Notes: generated from the letters alone by a model not told the origin. Positions 19,190 to 28,773 are shown, numbered from the stretch's first letter. The stretch is DNA of 64,000 nt from Burkholderia sp. BCC1644 (GCF_902833225.1 NZ_CADFEI010000012.1:124001-188000), one strand, 5' to 3'. Numbers and translations are program-made.

Positions 19190-20479
19190 ATGGTTCCCCA
19201 CCTCGTTACCGCGTTGAACGGTCCGCTGCTCGAGCTCGAGCAGAAGATCCTCGACGCGACGCCTGCAATCGAACGCTGGTTCAGGCTCGAATGGCAGGAA
19301 CACACCCCGCCGTTCTATTGTTCGGTGGACCTGCGCAACGCCGGCTTCAAGCTGGCGCCCGTCGACGCGAACCTGTTCCCCGGCGCGTTCAACAACCTGC
19401 CGTCCGAAGTGCTGCCGCTTGCCGTGCAGGCGGCGATGGCCGCGATCGAGAAGATCTGCCCGGACGCGAAGAACCTGCTCGTGATTCCCGAGCTGCCGAC
19501 CCGCAACGCGTTCTACCTCGAAAACGTCGCGCGCCTCGCGACGATCATGCGCCAGGCCGGCCTGAACGTGCGTTTCGGCTCGCTCGACCCGAGCATCACC
19601 GACATGACGCCGATCACGCTGGCCGACGGCCAGAAGATCGTGCTCGAACCGCTCGAGCGTTCGCAGCGCCGCCTCGGCCTGAAGAATTTCGATCCGTGCT
19701 CGATCCTGCTGAACAACGACCTGTCGGCCGGCATCCCGGCCGTGCTGGAAAACCTGCACGAGCAGTACCTGCTGCCGCCGCTGCACGCGGGCTGGGCCGT
19801 GCGCCGCAAGTCGACGCATTTCTCGTGCTACGACGACGTCGCGAAGAAGTTCGCGAAGATGGTCGGCGTCGATCCGTGGATGGTGAATCCGTATTTCTCG
19901 CACGTGGAAGGCGTCGACTGGCAGGCGCATGAAGGCGAGCAGGCGCTCGCCGACGCGATCGACGGCGTGCTGAAGAAGATCGCGCGCAAGTATCGCGAAT
20001 ACGGGATCAGCGAGAAGCCTTACGTCGTCGTGAAGGCCGACGCGGGCACGGCGGGGCGCGGCGTGATGACCGTGCACGACGCGGCCGAGATCGGCCGGAT
20101 GTCGAAGGCCGAGCGCGCGCAGATGGCCGAGTCGAAGGCCGGCCTCGCGGTGCGCGACGTGATCGTGCAGGAGGGCGTCTATACGTTCGAGCGCGTCGGC
20201 GACGAAGTGGCCGAGCCTGTGGTGTACATGATCGACCGCTACGTGGTCGGCGGTTTCTACCGCACGCACGGCGGCCGCGAGCGCGACCAGAACCTGAACG
20301 CGCCCGGCATGCACTACGTGCCGCTCGGCTTCGAGCACACCGCGCTGCCGGATGCCGGCGCGAAGCCGGGTGCCGCGCCGCCGAACCGTTTCTACATGTA
20401 CGGCGTCGTCGCGCGGCTGTCGCTGATCGCGTCGTCGATCGAACTGGAAAAGACCGATCCCGAAGCCATCCAGGTATAA
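19190..20479 (+). CDS. gshA: Glutamate-cysteine ligase
   Basis: First enzyme of glutathione synthesis, forming gamma-glutamylcysteine from glutamate, cysteine and ATP. The 429-residue protein matches the beta-proteobacterial/Acidithiobacillus type of GshA, not the longer enterobacterial form. Recognisable stretches include PPFYCSVDLRNAGFKLAPVD, NLLVIPELPTRNAFYLENV and the ATP-grasp-like KADAGTAGRGVMTVHDAAEI. It is followed 27 bases later by gshB, completing the pathway. A TACAAT hexamer at 19157-19162 may be the -10, although no good -35 is visible. Confidence 0.93.
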   Translation: MVPHLVTALNGPLLELEQKILDATPAIERWFRLEWQEHTPPFYCSVDLRNAGFKLAPVDANLFPGAFNNLPSEVLPLAVQAAMAAIEKICPDAKNLLVIPELPTRNAFYLENVARLATIMRQAGLNVRFGSLDPSITDMTPITLADGQKIVLEPLERSQRRLGLKNFDPCSILLNNDLSAGIPAVLENLHEQYLLPPLHAGWAVRRKSTHFSCYDDVAKKFAKMVGVDPWMVNPYFSHVEGVDWQAHEGEQALADAIDGVLKKIARKYREYGISEKPYVVVKADAGTAGRGVMTVHDAAEIGRMSKAERAQMAESKAGLAVRDVIVQEGVYTFERVGDEVAEPVVYMIDRYVVGGFYRTHGGRERDQNLNAPGMHYVPLGFEHTALPDAGAKPGAAPPNRFYMYGVVARLSLIASSIELEKTDPEAIQV

Positions 20480-20506
20480 CGGACCTTCGCTACGTACAGG
20501 ACCCGC

Positions 20507-21463
20507 ATGGACATTCTCTTTATCGCCGACCCGCTCGAGCGCTTCAAGATCTACAAGGATTCGACCTACGCGATGATGGCCGAGGCCGCGCGCCGCGGGC
20601 ATGCGGTGTACGCATGCGAGCCGAACCACCTCGCGTGGACGGGTTCCTCGGTCGAGGCCGACGTGCGGCGCATCACGTTCGTCGGCGAACTGGACGACCT
20701 GCATCGCGAGACCTGGTTCGACGCGGGCCCGGTCGATGCGCGCCGTCTCGAATCGTTCGGCGCGGTGCTGATGCGCAAGGATCCGCCGTTCGACATGGAG
20801 TACGTGACGTCGACCTGGCTGCTCGAACTCGCCGAGCGCGCGGGTGCCCGCGTGTTCAACAAGGCGCAGTCGATCCGCGACCATTCCGAGAAGCTCGCGA
20901 TCGGCGAGTTTCCGCAGTTCGTCGCGCCGACACTGGTCACGCGCGACGCGAAACGGCTGCGCGCGTTCCACGCCGAGCACGGCGACGTGATCCTGAAGCC
21001 GCTCGACGGGATGGGCGGGATGGGCGTGTTCCGCGTGAAGCCGGACGGCATGAACCTCGGTTCGATCATCGAGATGCTGAGCCACGATGGCACGCGCTCG
21101 GTGATGGCGCAGAAATTCATTCCCGAGATCAAGGCCGGCGACAAGCGCATCCTGCTGATCGGCGGCGAGCCCGTGCCGTATTCGCTCGCGCGGATTCCGC
21201 AGGGCAGCGAGGTGCGCGGTAATCTGGCCGCTGGCGGGCTGGGCGTTGCGCAGCCGCTGACGGCCCGCGATCGCGAGATCGCCGAGACGCTCGGCCCGGT
21301 GCTCGCGTCGCGCGGGCTGCTGCTGGTCGGCCTCGATGCGATCGGCGACTGGCTGACCGAGGTGAACGTCACGAGTCCGACGTGCTTCCGCGAGATCATG
21401 GAGCAAACGGGCTTCGACGTCGCCGCGATGTTCATCGACGCGCTGGAGCGTGCGGCCGGGTAG
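20507..21463 (+). CDS. gshB: Glutathione synthetase
   Basis: Second step of glutathione synthesis: gamma-glutamylcysteine plus glycine and ATP to glutathione. It is a 318-residue ATP-grasp enzyme with the N-terminal [20 protein letters not shown], the motif [11 protein letters not shown], the nucleotide-binding [14 protein letters not shown], and the C-terminal [13 protein letters not shown] that carries metal ligands. Length is typical. It follows gshA in an apparent operon. Confidence 0.95.
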   Translation: MDILFIADPLERFKIYKDSTYAMMAEAARRGHAVYACEPNHLAWTGSSVEADVRRITFVGELDDLHRETWFDAGPVDARRLESFGAVLMRKDPPFDMEYVTSTWLLELAERAGARVFNKAQSIRDHSEKLAIGEFPQFVAPTLVTRDAKRLRAFHAEHGDVILKPLDGMGGMGVFRVKPDGMNLGSIIEMLSHDGTRSVMAQKFIPEIKAGDKRILLIGGEPVPYSLARIPQGSEVRGNLAAGGLGVAQPLTARDREIAETLGPVLASRGLLLVGLDAIGDWLTEVNVTSPTCFREIMEQTGFDVAAMFIDALERAAG

Positions 21464-21694
21464 GCCGCATTCCGCGCAACCCCGGCGGCGGCCGCGCAGG
21501 TCCCCCGTCGCCGGAGCAGCTTGACCGGCCTGCTACAATGCCCGCTTGCCCGGTGCCGTGATCGGTGCACCGAAGGCCCGGCGGTCGGGCCGATACTGTT
21601 GCAAGGCTGAACATGAAACGTTTCCCACACTCGCTACGCTCATTGCCCCGCCGCGGGGTGTCGGCCCGCCAGGGGCGGCCGGGAGCGATCTGAC

Positions 21695-22165
21695 ATGGCC
21701 GGGATCCTGATCATCGCGCACGCCCCGCTCGCCACCGCGCTGCGGGATTGCATCGCGCACATCTACGGCGGCGTACCCGCGCGCATCGGCTGCATCGACG
21801 TGATGCCGGACAACGATCCGACCCAGGTGATGGCGTTCGCGCACGCGGAACTCGCGCGGCTCAAGGAAGAGAACGGCGTGATCGTGCTGACCGACATGTA
21901 CGGCGCGACGCCCGCGAACATCGCCGGCCAGCTCGCGAAAATCGACAACGTGCGCGTGCTGGCGGGGGTGAACCTGCCGATGCTCGTGCGGGCCGTCTGC
22001 TACCGCACCGTACCGCTCGACAAGCTGGTCGACAAGGCGCTGTCCGGCGGCGCGAAGGGCGTCCACGAGGTGTCGTCCGGCACGCCGCCGCCGCCGTCGG
22101 AAACCGGCTGCGGCCAGTGCGCGCCGATTCCGCCCGAACCGCAGCCGCGCACCGAATCGCACTGA
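21695..22165 (+). CDS. PTS EIIA component, mannose (EIIA-Man) family
   Basis: 156-residue EIIA-Man-type protein; the phosphorylatable His is His9 in ILIIAHAPLATAL. The conserved VLTDMYGATPANIA and GVNLPMLVRA segments are present. No sugar-specific EIIB/C genes are adjacent; the protein sits before HPr and EI, an arrangement usual in beta-proteobacteria, where it is thought to serve a regulatory PTS. The C-terminal 30 residues form a Pro-rich tail with a CGQC motif (Cys139, Cys142), not part of the standard fold. Confidence 0.9.
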   Translation: MAGILIIAHAPLATALRDCIAHIYGGVPARIGCIDVMPDNDPTQVMAFAHAELARLKEENGVIVLTDMYGATPANIAGQLAKIDNVRVLAGVNLPMLVRAVCYRTVPLDKLVDKALSGGAKGVHEVSSGTPPPPSETGCGQCAPIPPEPQPRTESH

Positions 22166-22238
22166 TTACCCGTTTTCCGTTTCAGACAACACCGCCGACG
22201 CGCGCCGCCGGCGGCCCCGACCGACCCGACCGAGAATC

Positions 22239-22508
22239 ATGCTTCAACAAGAAACCACCATCGTCAATAAATTGGGGCTCCATGCGCGCGCATCGGCCAA
22301 GCTCACGCAACTGGCCGGCAACTTCCAGTCGGAAGTCTGGATGACGCGCAACGGGCGCAAGATCAATGCGAAGAGCATCATGGGCGTGATGATGCTGGCG
22401 GCCGGCATCGGCAGCACCGTGACGATCGAGACCGAAGGGTCCGACGAGCAGGAAGCGATGGACGCGCTGCTGAAGCTGATTGCCGACAAGTTCGGCGAAG
22501 GCCAGTGA
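22239..22508 (+). CDS. ptsH: Phosphocarrier protein HPr
   Basis: 89-residue PTS phosphocarrier. The active His15 is in NKLGLHARASAKL and Ser46 is in NAKSIMGVMMLA, the position targeted by HPr kinase in organisms that have it. It relays phosphate from EI (encoded next) to EIIA proteins. A strong intrinsic terminator lies immediately downstream, so HPr can be made in excess over EI. Confidence 0.96.
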   Translation: MLQQETTIVNKLGLHARASAKLTQLAGNFQSEVWMTRNGRKINAKSIMGVMMLAAGIGSTVTIETEGSDEQEAMDALLKLIADKFGEGQ

Positions 22509-22541
22509 TCGCCACGCGGGATCGTTGCCGTTTCCAGTCGG

Positions 22542-22570
22542 AATGCCGCGTTTTTCGCGGCATTTTTTTC
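22542..22570 (+). terminator. Intrinsic terminator between ptsH and ptsI
   Basis: Arms AATGCCGCG (22542-22550) and CGCGGCATT (22556-22564) around a five-T loop, followed by a T run to 22569. It should reduce read-through from ptsH into ptsI. Confidence 0.82.
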
Positions 22571-22636
22571 GTCGGCAGCATTGATGCGAAATGCGCAATG
22601 CTGCGGTGCATGCAGTCAGCAGGGAGTCGCGGAATT

Positions 22637-22642
22637 TATAAT
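22637..22642 (+). promoter_or_regulatory. Candidate -10 of a ptsI promoter
   Basis: A perfect TATAAT lies between the ptsH terminator and ptsI, 67 bases before the ptsI GTG. No good -35 hexamer stands at 17 bases, so the call rests on the -10 and on the terminator just upstream. Confidence 0.35.
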
Positions 22643-22709
22643 CGCTAACCGGGGTCATAAGCGCATCGCAGCAGTGTGCCGCGGCTTTACTTGTACAGAG
22701 GAGGTGCGC

Positions 22710-24482
22710 GTGTCCTTCACGCTGCAAGGCATTCCCGTCTCACGTGGTATCGCGATCGGGCGAGCGTATCTGATCGCGCCGGCGGCGCTCGACGTCGCCC
22801 ATTACCTGGTCGAGGCACCCCAGATCGACGCCGAGGTCGAGCGCTTCCGCACGGCGCTCGACGTCGTGCATCACGAACTCGAAGCGTTGCGCGCCGACCT
22901 GACCGACGACACCCCGAGCGAAGTCGCCGCATTCATCGACGTCCACGCGATGATCCTGAGCGACGAGATGCTCGTGCAGGAAACCATCGACCTGATCCGC
23001 ACGCGCCGCTACAACGTCGAATGGGCGTTGACCGAGCAGCTGGAGCTGCTCACGCGTCATTTCGACGACATCGAGGATGAATACCTGCGCGAGCGCAAGG
23101 CCGACATCGAGCAGGTGGTCGAGCGCGTGCTGAAGGCGCTCGCCGGTGCGCCGTCCGCATCGCAGGCACTGGATCGCGCGGCCAAGAACGGCACGAACGA
23201 GATGATCGTCGTCGCGCACGACATCGCGCCGGCCGACATGATGCAGTTCAAGACGCAGTCGTTCCAGGCATTCGTCACCGACCTCGGCGGGCGCACGTCG
23301 CACACGGCGATCGTCGCGCGCAGCCTCGGCATCCCGGCCGCGGTCGGCGTGCAGCATGCGAGCGCGCTGATCCGCCAGGACGACCTGATCATCGTCGACG
23401 GCGACCAGGGCATCGTGATCGTCGATCCCGCGCCGATCGTCCTCGAGGAATATTCGTACCGCCAGTCCGAGAAGCTGCTGGAGCAACGCAAGCTGCAGCG
23501 TCTGAAGTTCTCGCCGACGCAAACGTTGTGCGGCACCAAGATCGAGTTGTACGCGAACATCGAGCTGCCCGACGACGCGAAGGCGGCCGTCGAGGCCGGC
23601 GCGGTCGGCGTCGGCCTGTTCCGCTCCGAGTTCCTGTTCATGCATCAGAAGGAGATGCCGGAAGAAGAGGAGCAGTTCGCCGCGTACAAGCGCGCCGTCG
23701 AGTGGATGAAGGGCATGCCGGTGACGATCCGCACGATCGACGTCGGCGCGGACAAGCCGCTCGAAGCGCTCGACGAAGGCTACGAGACGGCGCCGAACCC
23801 GGCGCTCGGCCTGCGCGCGATCCGCTGGAGCCTGTCCGAGCCGCAGATGTTCCTCACGCAGCTGCGGGCGATCCTGCGCGCGTCGGCGTTCGGCCAGGTG
23901 AAGATCCTGATTCCGATGCTCGCGCACGCGCAGGAGATCGACCAGACGCTCGACCTGATCCGCGAGGCGAAGCACCAGCTCGACGACGCGGGGCTCGCCT
24001 ACGATCCGAACGTGCGCATCGGCGCGATGATCGAGATTCCGGCCGCGGCGATCGCGCTGCCGCTGTTCCTGAAGCGGTTCGATTTCCTGTCGATCGGCAC
24101 GAACGACCTGATCCAGTACACGCTCGCGATCGATCGCGCGGACAACGCGGTCGCGCACCTGTACGACCCGCTGCACCCGGCCGTGCTGCACCTGATCTCC
24201 TATACGCTGCGCGAAGCGAAGCGCGCGGGTGTGTCGGTGTCGGTATGCGGGGAGATGGCCGGCGATCCGGCGCTCACGCGCCTGTTGCTCGGGATGGGGC
24301 TCACCGAGTTTTCGATGCACCCGAGCCAGTTGCTCGTCGTGAAACAGGAGATCCTGCGCGCGCACCTGAAGGCGCTCGAGAAGCCGACGGCCGACGTGCT
24401 GGCCGCGTTCGAGCCGGAAGAAGTGCAGGCGGCGTTGCAGCGCCTGTCTGTCGCCGTGCCGCGCGCGGATGCGGCGGCCTAG
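22710..24482 (+). CDS. ptsI: PEP-protein phosphotransferase, Enzyme I
   Basis: 590-residue Enzyme I, which autophosphorylates from phosphoenolpyruvate and passes phosphate to HPr. The N-terminal domain has the active His198 in GGRTSHTAIVARSLGIPA. The C-terminal PEP-binding barrel has FRSEFLFM, NPALGLRAIR, IEIPAAA, SIGTNDLIQYTLAIDR and the catalytic-Cys segment VSVCGEMAGDP. The GTG at 22710 is chosen because AGAGGAGGTG precedes it. A second, fused EI lies at 59902-62460. Confidence 0.95.
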   Translation: MSFTLQGIPVSRGIAIGRAYLIAPAALDVAHYLVEAPQIDAEVERFRTALDVVHHELEALRADLTDDTPSEVAAFIDVHAMILSDEMLVQETIDLIRTRRYNVEWALTEQLELLTRHFDDIEDEYLRERKADIEQVVERVLKALAGAPSASQALDRAAKNGTNEMIVVAHDIAPADMMQFKTQSFQAFVTDLGGRTSHTAIVARSLGIPAAVGVQHASALIRQDDLIIVDGDQGIVIVDPAPIVLEEYSYRQSEKLLEQRKLQRLKFSPTQTLCGTKIELYANIELPDDAKAAVEAGAVGVGLFRSEFLFMHQKEMPEEEEQFAAYKRAVEWMKGMPVTIRTIDVGADKPLEALDEGYETAPNPALGLRAIRWSLSEPQMFLTQLRAILRASAFGQVKILIPMLAHAQEIDQTLDLIREAKHQLDDAGLAYDPNVRIGAMIEIPAAAIALPLFLKRFDFLSIGTNDLIQYTLAIDRADNAVAHLYDPLHPAVLHLISYTLREAKRAGVSVSVCGEMAGDPALTRLLLGMGLTEFSMHPSQLLVVKQEILRAHLKALEKPTADVLAAFEPEEVQAALQRLSVAVPRADAAA

Positions 24483-24550
24483 GCGTTCCCGCCGCCGCTA
24501 ACTGTAGCGGCGTGTCACGCGTGCGCCGTTCGGCGTATGCCCGTCGCGCG

Positions 24551-25303
24551 TCAGTGCCGGCCCCCGCAGACGGGGCAGTCGGCCTGGCGCGCGATTTTCA
24601 TCGTCGTCCACTCCATCCGCAGCGAATCGAGCATCATCAGCCGCCCGTTGAGCGTCCTGCCGATGTCGCCGATCACGCGCAGCGCTTCGGCGGCCTGCAT
24701 CGCGCCGATGATGCCGACCGTCGGTGCGAACACGCCCATCGTCGCGCATGCGACTTCCTCGAACGGCTGGTCTTCCGGGAACACGCACGCATAACAGGGC
24801 GCGGCCGGATCGCGGAAGTCGAACGTGCTGATCTGGCCGTCGAAACGCAGCGCGGCGCCCGACACGAGCGGCACGCCGTGCGCGACGCACGCGCGGTTGA
24901 TCGCGTGGCGCGTCGCGAAGTTGTCGGTGCAGTCGAGCACGACGGTCGCGCGCGGCACGTGCGCATCGAGCCAGGCATCGTCGACGCGCTCCGCGACCGC
25001 ATGCACCTGCACGCCGGGATTCAGTTGCGCGAGCGTGTCGCGCCCCGATTCGACCTTGCTGCGGCCGACCGATGCCGTCACGTGCAGGATCTGCCGCTGC
25101 AGGTTCGTGAGGTCGACCGTATCGGCGTCGACGAGCGTGATCGTGCCGACGCCCGATGCCGCGAGGTACATCGCGGCGGGCGAGCCGAGGCCGCCCGCGC
25201 CGACGACGATCGCATGCGCATCGAGAAAGCGCTGCTGCGCCTCGATGCCGATTTCGTCGACGAGGATGTGTCGGGAGTAGCGCAGGAGTTGATCGTCGTT
25301 CAT
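24551..25303 (-). CDS. ThiF/MoeB-family sulfur-carrier adenylyltransferase
   Basis: E1-like enzyme of 250 residues that adenylates the C-terminal glycine of a sulfur-carrier protein (MoaD or ThiS). The nucleotide motif is VVGAGGLGSPAAMYLAASGVG; the Arg-finger region is NLQRQILH; the Zn-binding CYAC and CPVC pairs are intact; the CATMGVFAPTVG crossover loop is present. Sequence favours MoeB, but MoeB and ThiF cannot be separated safely from this locus, so no symbol is given. It converges on ptsI. Confidence 0.9.
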   Translation of the reverse strand: MNDDQLLRYSRHILVDEIGIEAQQRFLDAHAIVVGAGGLGSPAAMYLAASGVGTITLVDADTVDLTNLQRQILHVTASVGRSKVESGRDTLAQLNPGVQVHAVAERVDDAWLDAHVPRATVVLDCTDNFATRHAINRACVAHGVPLVSGAALRFDGQISTFDFRDPAAPCYACVFPEDQPFEEVACATMGVFAPTVGIIGAMQAAEALRVIGDIGRTLNGRLMMLDSLRMEWTTMKIARQADCPVCGGRH

Positions 25304-25354
25304 GGGGAGTCGTGGGCGAGGCGGGCGGACGTTTCGTTATTCTAGGCGCGCATG

Positions 25355-25390
25355 AAAAACGGGCCATCGCGGTCTTCCCGCGATGGCCCG
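25355..25390 (-). terminator. Intrinsic terminator of the gpmA-protease unit
   Basis: Perfect 13-base arms (25360-25372 and 25378-25390) with a five-base loop. Read on the minus strand the stem is followed by TTTTTC. It lies just past the protease stop codon. Confidence 0.88.
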
Positions 25391-25408
25391 TCGGATGCCG
25401 GCCGGCGC

Positions 25409-26956
25409 TTACTTCGGCGCCGACGCGGGCTTCGGTGCGGAAGCCGGCTTCGCGCTCGCGCCCGATGCCTTCGGGGCCGTGGCGGCCTTGCCGGCCGGGC
25501 CCTTCGTGCTGTCGGCGAGCAGCGACTTCGATTCCTGCACCGGCTTGCCTTCGAGCTTGTTGAGCGCCTGCTGCATCATGAAGTCGTCGGCGCTGCCGAA
25601 CTCGATCGGCTTGCGATCGCGATCCTTCTGGCGTTGCTCCGGCGTCTTCTTGTCGTTCTGCTCTTCGAGGACGCGCAGCTGATCCATCCGGCGCTGCTCG
25701 CGCTCTTCCTGTTCCTTCTTCTCGTTCGGATCCTGCGTGTTCGCGAGGTGGTTCGTGTAATCGACCTCGCGCGTCACGAGCACGTCGTCCGGATCGCCGT
25801 CCGCGTACTGATCGACCGGCACGTCCGGCGTGATGCCCTTGTTCTGGATCGAACGGCCGCTCGGCGTGTAGTAGTACGCGGTGGTCAGGCGCAGCGCGGT
25901 GTCGGCCGTCATCGGGCGGACCGTCTGCACCGAACCCTTGCCGAACGTCGTCTTGCCCATGATCTGCGCACGCTTCGAATCCTGCAGCGCACCGGCGACG
26001 ATTTCCGACGCGGACGCGGAATACGCGTTCGTCAGCACGATCATCGGCACGGTCTTGAAGACCGGCGGCAGGTTCTTCAGCGGATCGCCGTCGAAGGACG
26101 GCAGGCGATAGTTGTCGTACGTATCGCGGTAGACCTGCTTCGAATCGGGGATCTGGCCGTTGGTCGACACGACGACCGAGTCGGGCGGCAGGAACGCGCC
26201 GGCCACGCCGACCGCGCTCTGCAGCAGGCCGCCGCCGTTGTTGCGCAGGTCGAGGACGAGGCCCTTCAGGTTCGGCTGCTGGCGTGCGATGTCCTGCAGC
26301 TTCTGCGCGAGATCGGGCGTCGTGCGCTCCTGGAAGCTCGTGATGCGGACATACGCGTAGCCCGGATCGAGGATCTTCATCTTCACGCTCTGGACCTTGA
26401 TGATCGCGCGCGTGACCGTGACCGGGAACGTGCGGTCGTCGCTCTTGCGGAAGATCGTCAGCGTGACCTTGGTGCCCGGCTCGCCGCGCATCTGCTTGAC
26501 GGCCTTGTCGAGCGTCATGCCGCGCACCGGCTTGTCGTTGATGCGCGTGATCAGGTCGCCCGGACGGATGCCGGCGCGGAATGCCGGGGTATCTTCGATC
26601 GGCGAGATCACCTTGACGAGGCCGTCTTCCTGCGAGATCTCGATGCCGAGACCCGCGAAGCGGCCCTTCGTCTGCTCCTGCAGCTCGTCATAGTCGGTCT
26701 TGTCGAGGAACGACGAGTGCGGGTCGAGGCTCGACACCATGCCCTTGATCGCCGCCGTCAGCAGCTTCTTGTCGTCGACCGGTTCGACGTACTCGCGCTT
26801 GATCTGGCCGAAGACTTCCGCGAACAGGCGGAGCTGGTCGAGGGGAAGCGGCGCCGTGGCGGTCTGCTCGGCCGATGCGGAAACCTGCAGCGTGGCGAAC
26901 ACGCCCGTGGCGAGGCCCGCGGCAATCAGGCCGATGTTCTTCAATTTCATTCGCAT
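25409..26956 (-). CDS. Carboxy-terminal processing protease (S41 family)
   Basis: Periplasmic S41A protease of the Prc/CtpA type (515 aa), trimming C-termini of exported proteins or cell-wall hydrolases. Order: signal peptide or anchor (MRMKLKNIGLIAAGLATGVFA), S41 N-terminal region, PDZ domain with GLGIEISQEDGLVKVISPIEDTPA around 110-195, protease domain with nucleophile Ser in TNAYSASASEIVAGAL and the general-base Lys in MGKTTFGKGSVQ. The tail after residue 420 is highly charged, then Ala/Pro/Lys-rich. The start may be 26956 or 26950; longer frames to 27010 lose the signal peptide. Confidence 0.92.
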   Translation of the reverse strand: MRMKLKNIGLIAAGLATGVFATLQVSASAEQTATAPLPLDQLRLFAEVFGQIKREYVEPVDDKKLLTAAIKGMVSSLDPHSSFLDKTDYDELQEQTKGRFAGLGIEISQEDGLVKVISPIEDTPAFRAGIRPGDLITRINDKPVRGMTLDKAVKQMRGEPGTKVTLTIFRKSDDRTFPVTVTRAIIKVQSVKMKILDPGYAYVRITSFQERTTPDLAQKLQDIARQQPNLKGLVLDLRNNGGGLLQSAVGVAGAFLPPDSVVVSTNGQIPDSKQVYRDTYDNYRLPSFDGDPLKNLPPVFKTVPMIVLTNAYSASASEIVAGALQDSKRAQIMGKTTFGKGSVQTVRPMTADTALRLTTAYYYTPSGRSIQNKGITPDVPVDQYADGDPDDVLVTREVDYTNHLANTQDPNEKKEQEEREQRRMDQLRVLEEQNDKKTPEQRQKDRDRKPIEFGSADDFMMQQALNKLEGKPVQESKSLLADSTKGPAGKAATAPKASGASAKPASAPKPASAPK

Positions 26957-27212
26957 AGAGATCTGGTGCGGTCGGGAAGCGCGTGGCGGTAGCGGGGATG
27001 TAGCGGACAAGTATAACTGTTCGTCCGATGACTCAGTGGAACGGCGCGAAAAGCGTCGAAAAGGGCCTGGAGCAAGCCCGGCAGGGCACCGCCGGACGCG
27101 CTGCGGGTTCGAAAGCGGATTCGACAGCGCCGGCGCCGCGAAGGTTCGCGCGGCGCGCCTGACGGTGGCCGGACACGCCGCGCCGGACGCGGCACGCCCG
27201 GCGCGACGGGCG

Positions 27213-27959
27213 TCAGCCCGCCTTGCCCTGCTTCGCGACGGCGGCCTGCGCCTGCGCGATCGCTTCCTGGTCGCCGAGGTAATAGTGCTTGATCGGCTTC
27301 AGGTTCTCGTCGAGTTCATACACGAGCGGCACGCCGTTCGGAATGTTCAGGCCGACGATGTCGCTGTCCGAGATGCCGTCGAGGTACTTGATCAGCGCGC
27401 GCAGCGAGTTGCCGTGCGCGGCGATCAGCACCTGCTTGCCGGCACGGACGGCCGGCGCGATCGACTCGTTCCACAGCGGCAGCACGCGCGCGACCGTGTC
27501 CTTCAGGCACTCGGTGAGCGGCAGCTGCTCGCGCGGCACCTTCGCGTAGCGCGGGTCGTTGAACGGCGCGCGCTCGTCGGTCGGCTCCAGCGCGGGCGGC
27601 GGCGTGTCGTAGCTGCGGCGCCACACAAGCACCTGGTCGTCGCCGAACTTCGCGGCAGTTTCCGCCTTGTTCAGGCCGGACAGCGCGCCGTAGTGGCGCT
27701 CGTTGAGGCGCCACGAATGGACGACCGGCAGGTACATCTGGTCCATCCGGTCCTGCACGTGCCACAGCGTGCGGATCGCGCGCTTGAGCACCGACGTGTA
27801 CGCGATGTCGAACGTGTAGCCGGCCTCCTTGAGCAATTCGCCGGCCTGATAGGCCTCGTTGCGACCCTGTTCGGTCAGGTCGACGTCGACCCAGCCGGTG
27901 AAGCGGTTTTCCTTGTTCCACGTCGATTCGCCGTGGCGGATGAGAACGAGTTTGTACAT
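27213..27959 (-). CDS. gpmA: 2,3-bisphosphoglycerate-dependent phosphoglycerate mutase
   Basis: Glycolytic enzyme interconverting 3- and 2-phosphoglycerate. 248 residues with the phospho-His motif [27 protein letters not shown], the second catalytic His in [17 protein letters not shown], and [12 protein letters not shown]. The start at [10 protein letters not shown] (27959) gives the family's usual N-terminus. It is separated by about 256 bases from the protease gene downstream and is divergent from the rhodanese-grxC-secB unit. Confidence 0.96.
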   Translation of the reverse strand: MYKLVLIRHGESTWNKENRFTGWVDVDLTEQGRNEAYQAGELLKEAGYTFDIAYTSVLKRAIRTLWHVQDRMDQMYLPVVHSWRLNERHYGALSGLNKAETAAKFGDDQVLVWRRSYDTPPPALEPTDERAPFNDPRYAKVPREQLPLTECLKDTVARVLPLWNESIAPAVRAGKQVLIAAHGNSLRALIKYLDGISDSDIVGLNIPNGVPLVYELDENLKPIKHYYLGDQEAIAQAQAAVAKQGKAG

Positions 27960-28042
27960 GGATCTTGCGGTCGGTAGTGAAGGAAGCGGGGCGCATCGCA
28001 CGGGACCCGACCGGGGCCCGCCATCGCGCAAGACGGTTATTT

Positions 28043-28048
28043 TATAAT
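28043..28048 (+). promoter_or_regulatory. Candidate -10 for the rhodanese-grxC-secB unit
   Basis: TATAAT in the 134-base divergent gap between gpmA and the rhodanese gene. No consensus -35 is visible 17 bases upstream. The AT-rich block around it could also serve gpmA on the other strand. Confidence 0.4.
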
Positions 28049-28093
28049 GGCGGGATTGTCCTCATCCGATTTCTCTTTTTCCGGCGGAATTCC

Positions 28094-28516
28094 GTGACGT
28101 TCTTTACCGATTACACGAACCTGGCCCTTATCGCGATCCTGGTGGTCTCCGGCGGCCTGCTGGCCTGGCCTGCACTGCGCCGCGGCCGTGGCGGCCTGTC
28201 GGCCGCAGAGGCGACGCAACTCATCAACCGCCGCAACGCGATCGTGATCGACGTGCGCGCCGCGGCCGATTTCGCTGCCGGCCACCTGCCGTCGGCGCGC
28301 CAGGTCGCCGCGGGCGAGATCGGCGCGAAAATTGCGCAGGTCGCGAAGAACAAGAGCACGCCGGTGCTGCTCGTCTGCCAGAACGGCCAGCAGTCGCAGA
28401 AGGCGGCGCGCGAGGTCGAGGCGGCGGGTTACGCCGAGGTGCACGTGCTCGAGGGCGGCGTGGCCGCCTGGCAGCAGGCCGGGATGCCGGTCGTCAAACA
28501 AGGAGTGGCGAAGTGA
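28094..28516 (+). CDS. Membrane-anchored rhodanese-like protein
   Basis: 140-residue protein with one N-terminal membrane helix (NLALIAILVVSGGLLAW) and a single rhodanese domain, active-site loop LLVCQNGQQSQKAA with the catalytic Cys. Rhodaneses handle sulfane sulfur. This gene-secB linkage with a glutaredoxin is common in proteobacteria (YibN-grxC-secB), but the in vivo donor is unclear. The GTG at 28094 is the only start placing the helix at the N-terminus. Its stop overlaps the grxC start (GTGA). Confidence 0.88.
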   Translation: MTFFTDYTNLALIAILVVSGGLLAWPALRRGRGGLSAAEATQLINRRNAIVIDVRAAADFAAGHLPSARQVAAGEIGAKIAQVAKNKSTPVLLVCQNGQQSQKAAREVEAAGYAEVHVLEGGVAAWQQAGMPVVKQGVAK

Positions 28517-28773
28517 GCAAGGTTTTGATGTACAGCACGCAGGTGTGTCCGTATTGCATGCAGGCCGAGCGCCTGTTGAAGCTGCGCGGTGTCGAGCAGA
28601 TCGAGAAGGTGCTGATCGATCGCGATCCGGCCCGCCGCGAGGAAATGATGACGCGCACGGGGCGCCGCACGGTGCCGCAGATCTATATCGGCGACACGCA
28701 CGTCGGCGGCTACGACGATCTGTCGAAGCTCGACCGCGAAGGCGGGCTCGTTCCGCTTCTGCAAGCGGCCTGA
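28513..28773 (+). CDS. grxC: Glutaredoxin 3
   Basis: 86-residue glutathione-dependent disulfide reductase with the CPYC active site (Cys12, Cys15), the cis-Pro TVPQIYIGDTHVGGYDDL glutathione-binding segment and typical length. It uses glutathione made by gshA/gshB of this window. The GTG start overlaps the previous stop by four bases, indicating translational coupling. Confidence 0.95.
   Translation: MSKVLMYSTQVCPYCMQAERLLKLRGVEQIEKVLIDRDPARREEMMTRTGRRTVPQIYIGDTHVGGYDDLSKLDREGGLVPLLQAA

Noticed and set aside
24490-24512. Terminator between ptsI and the MoeB/ThiF-like gene
   Set aside because: A seven-base stem with six-base loop exists (24493-24512), but neither strand has a following T run, so it was not called.
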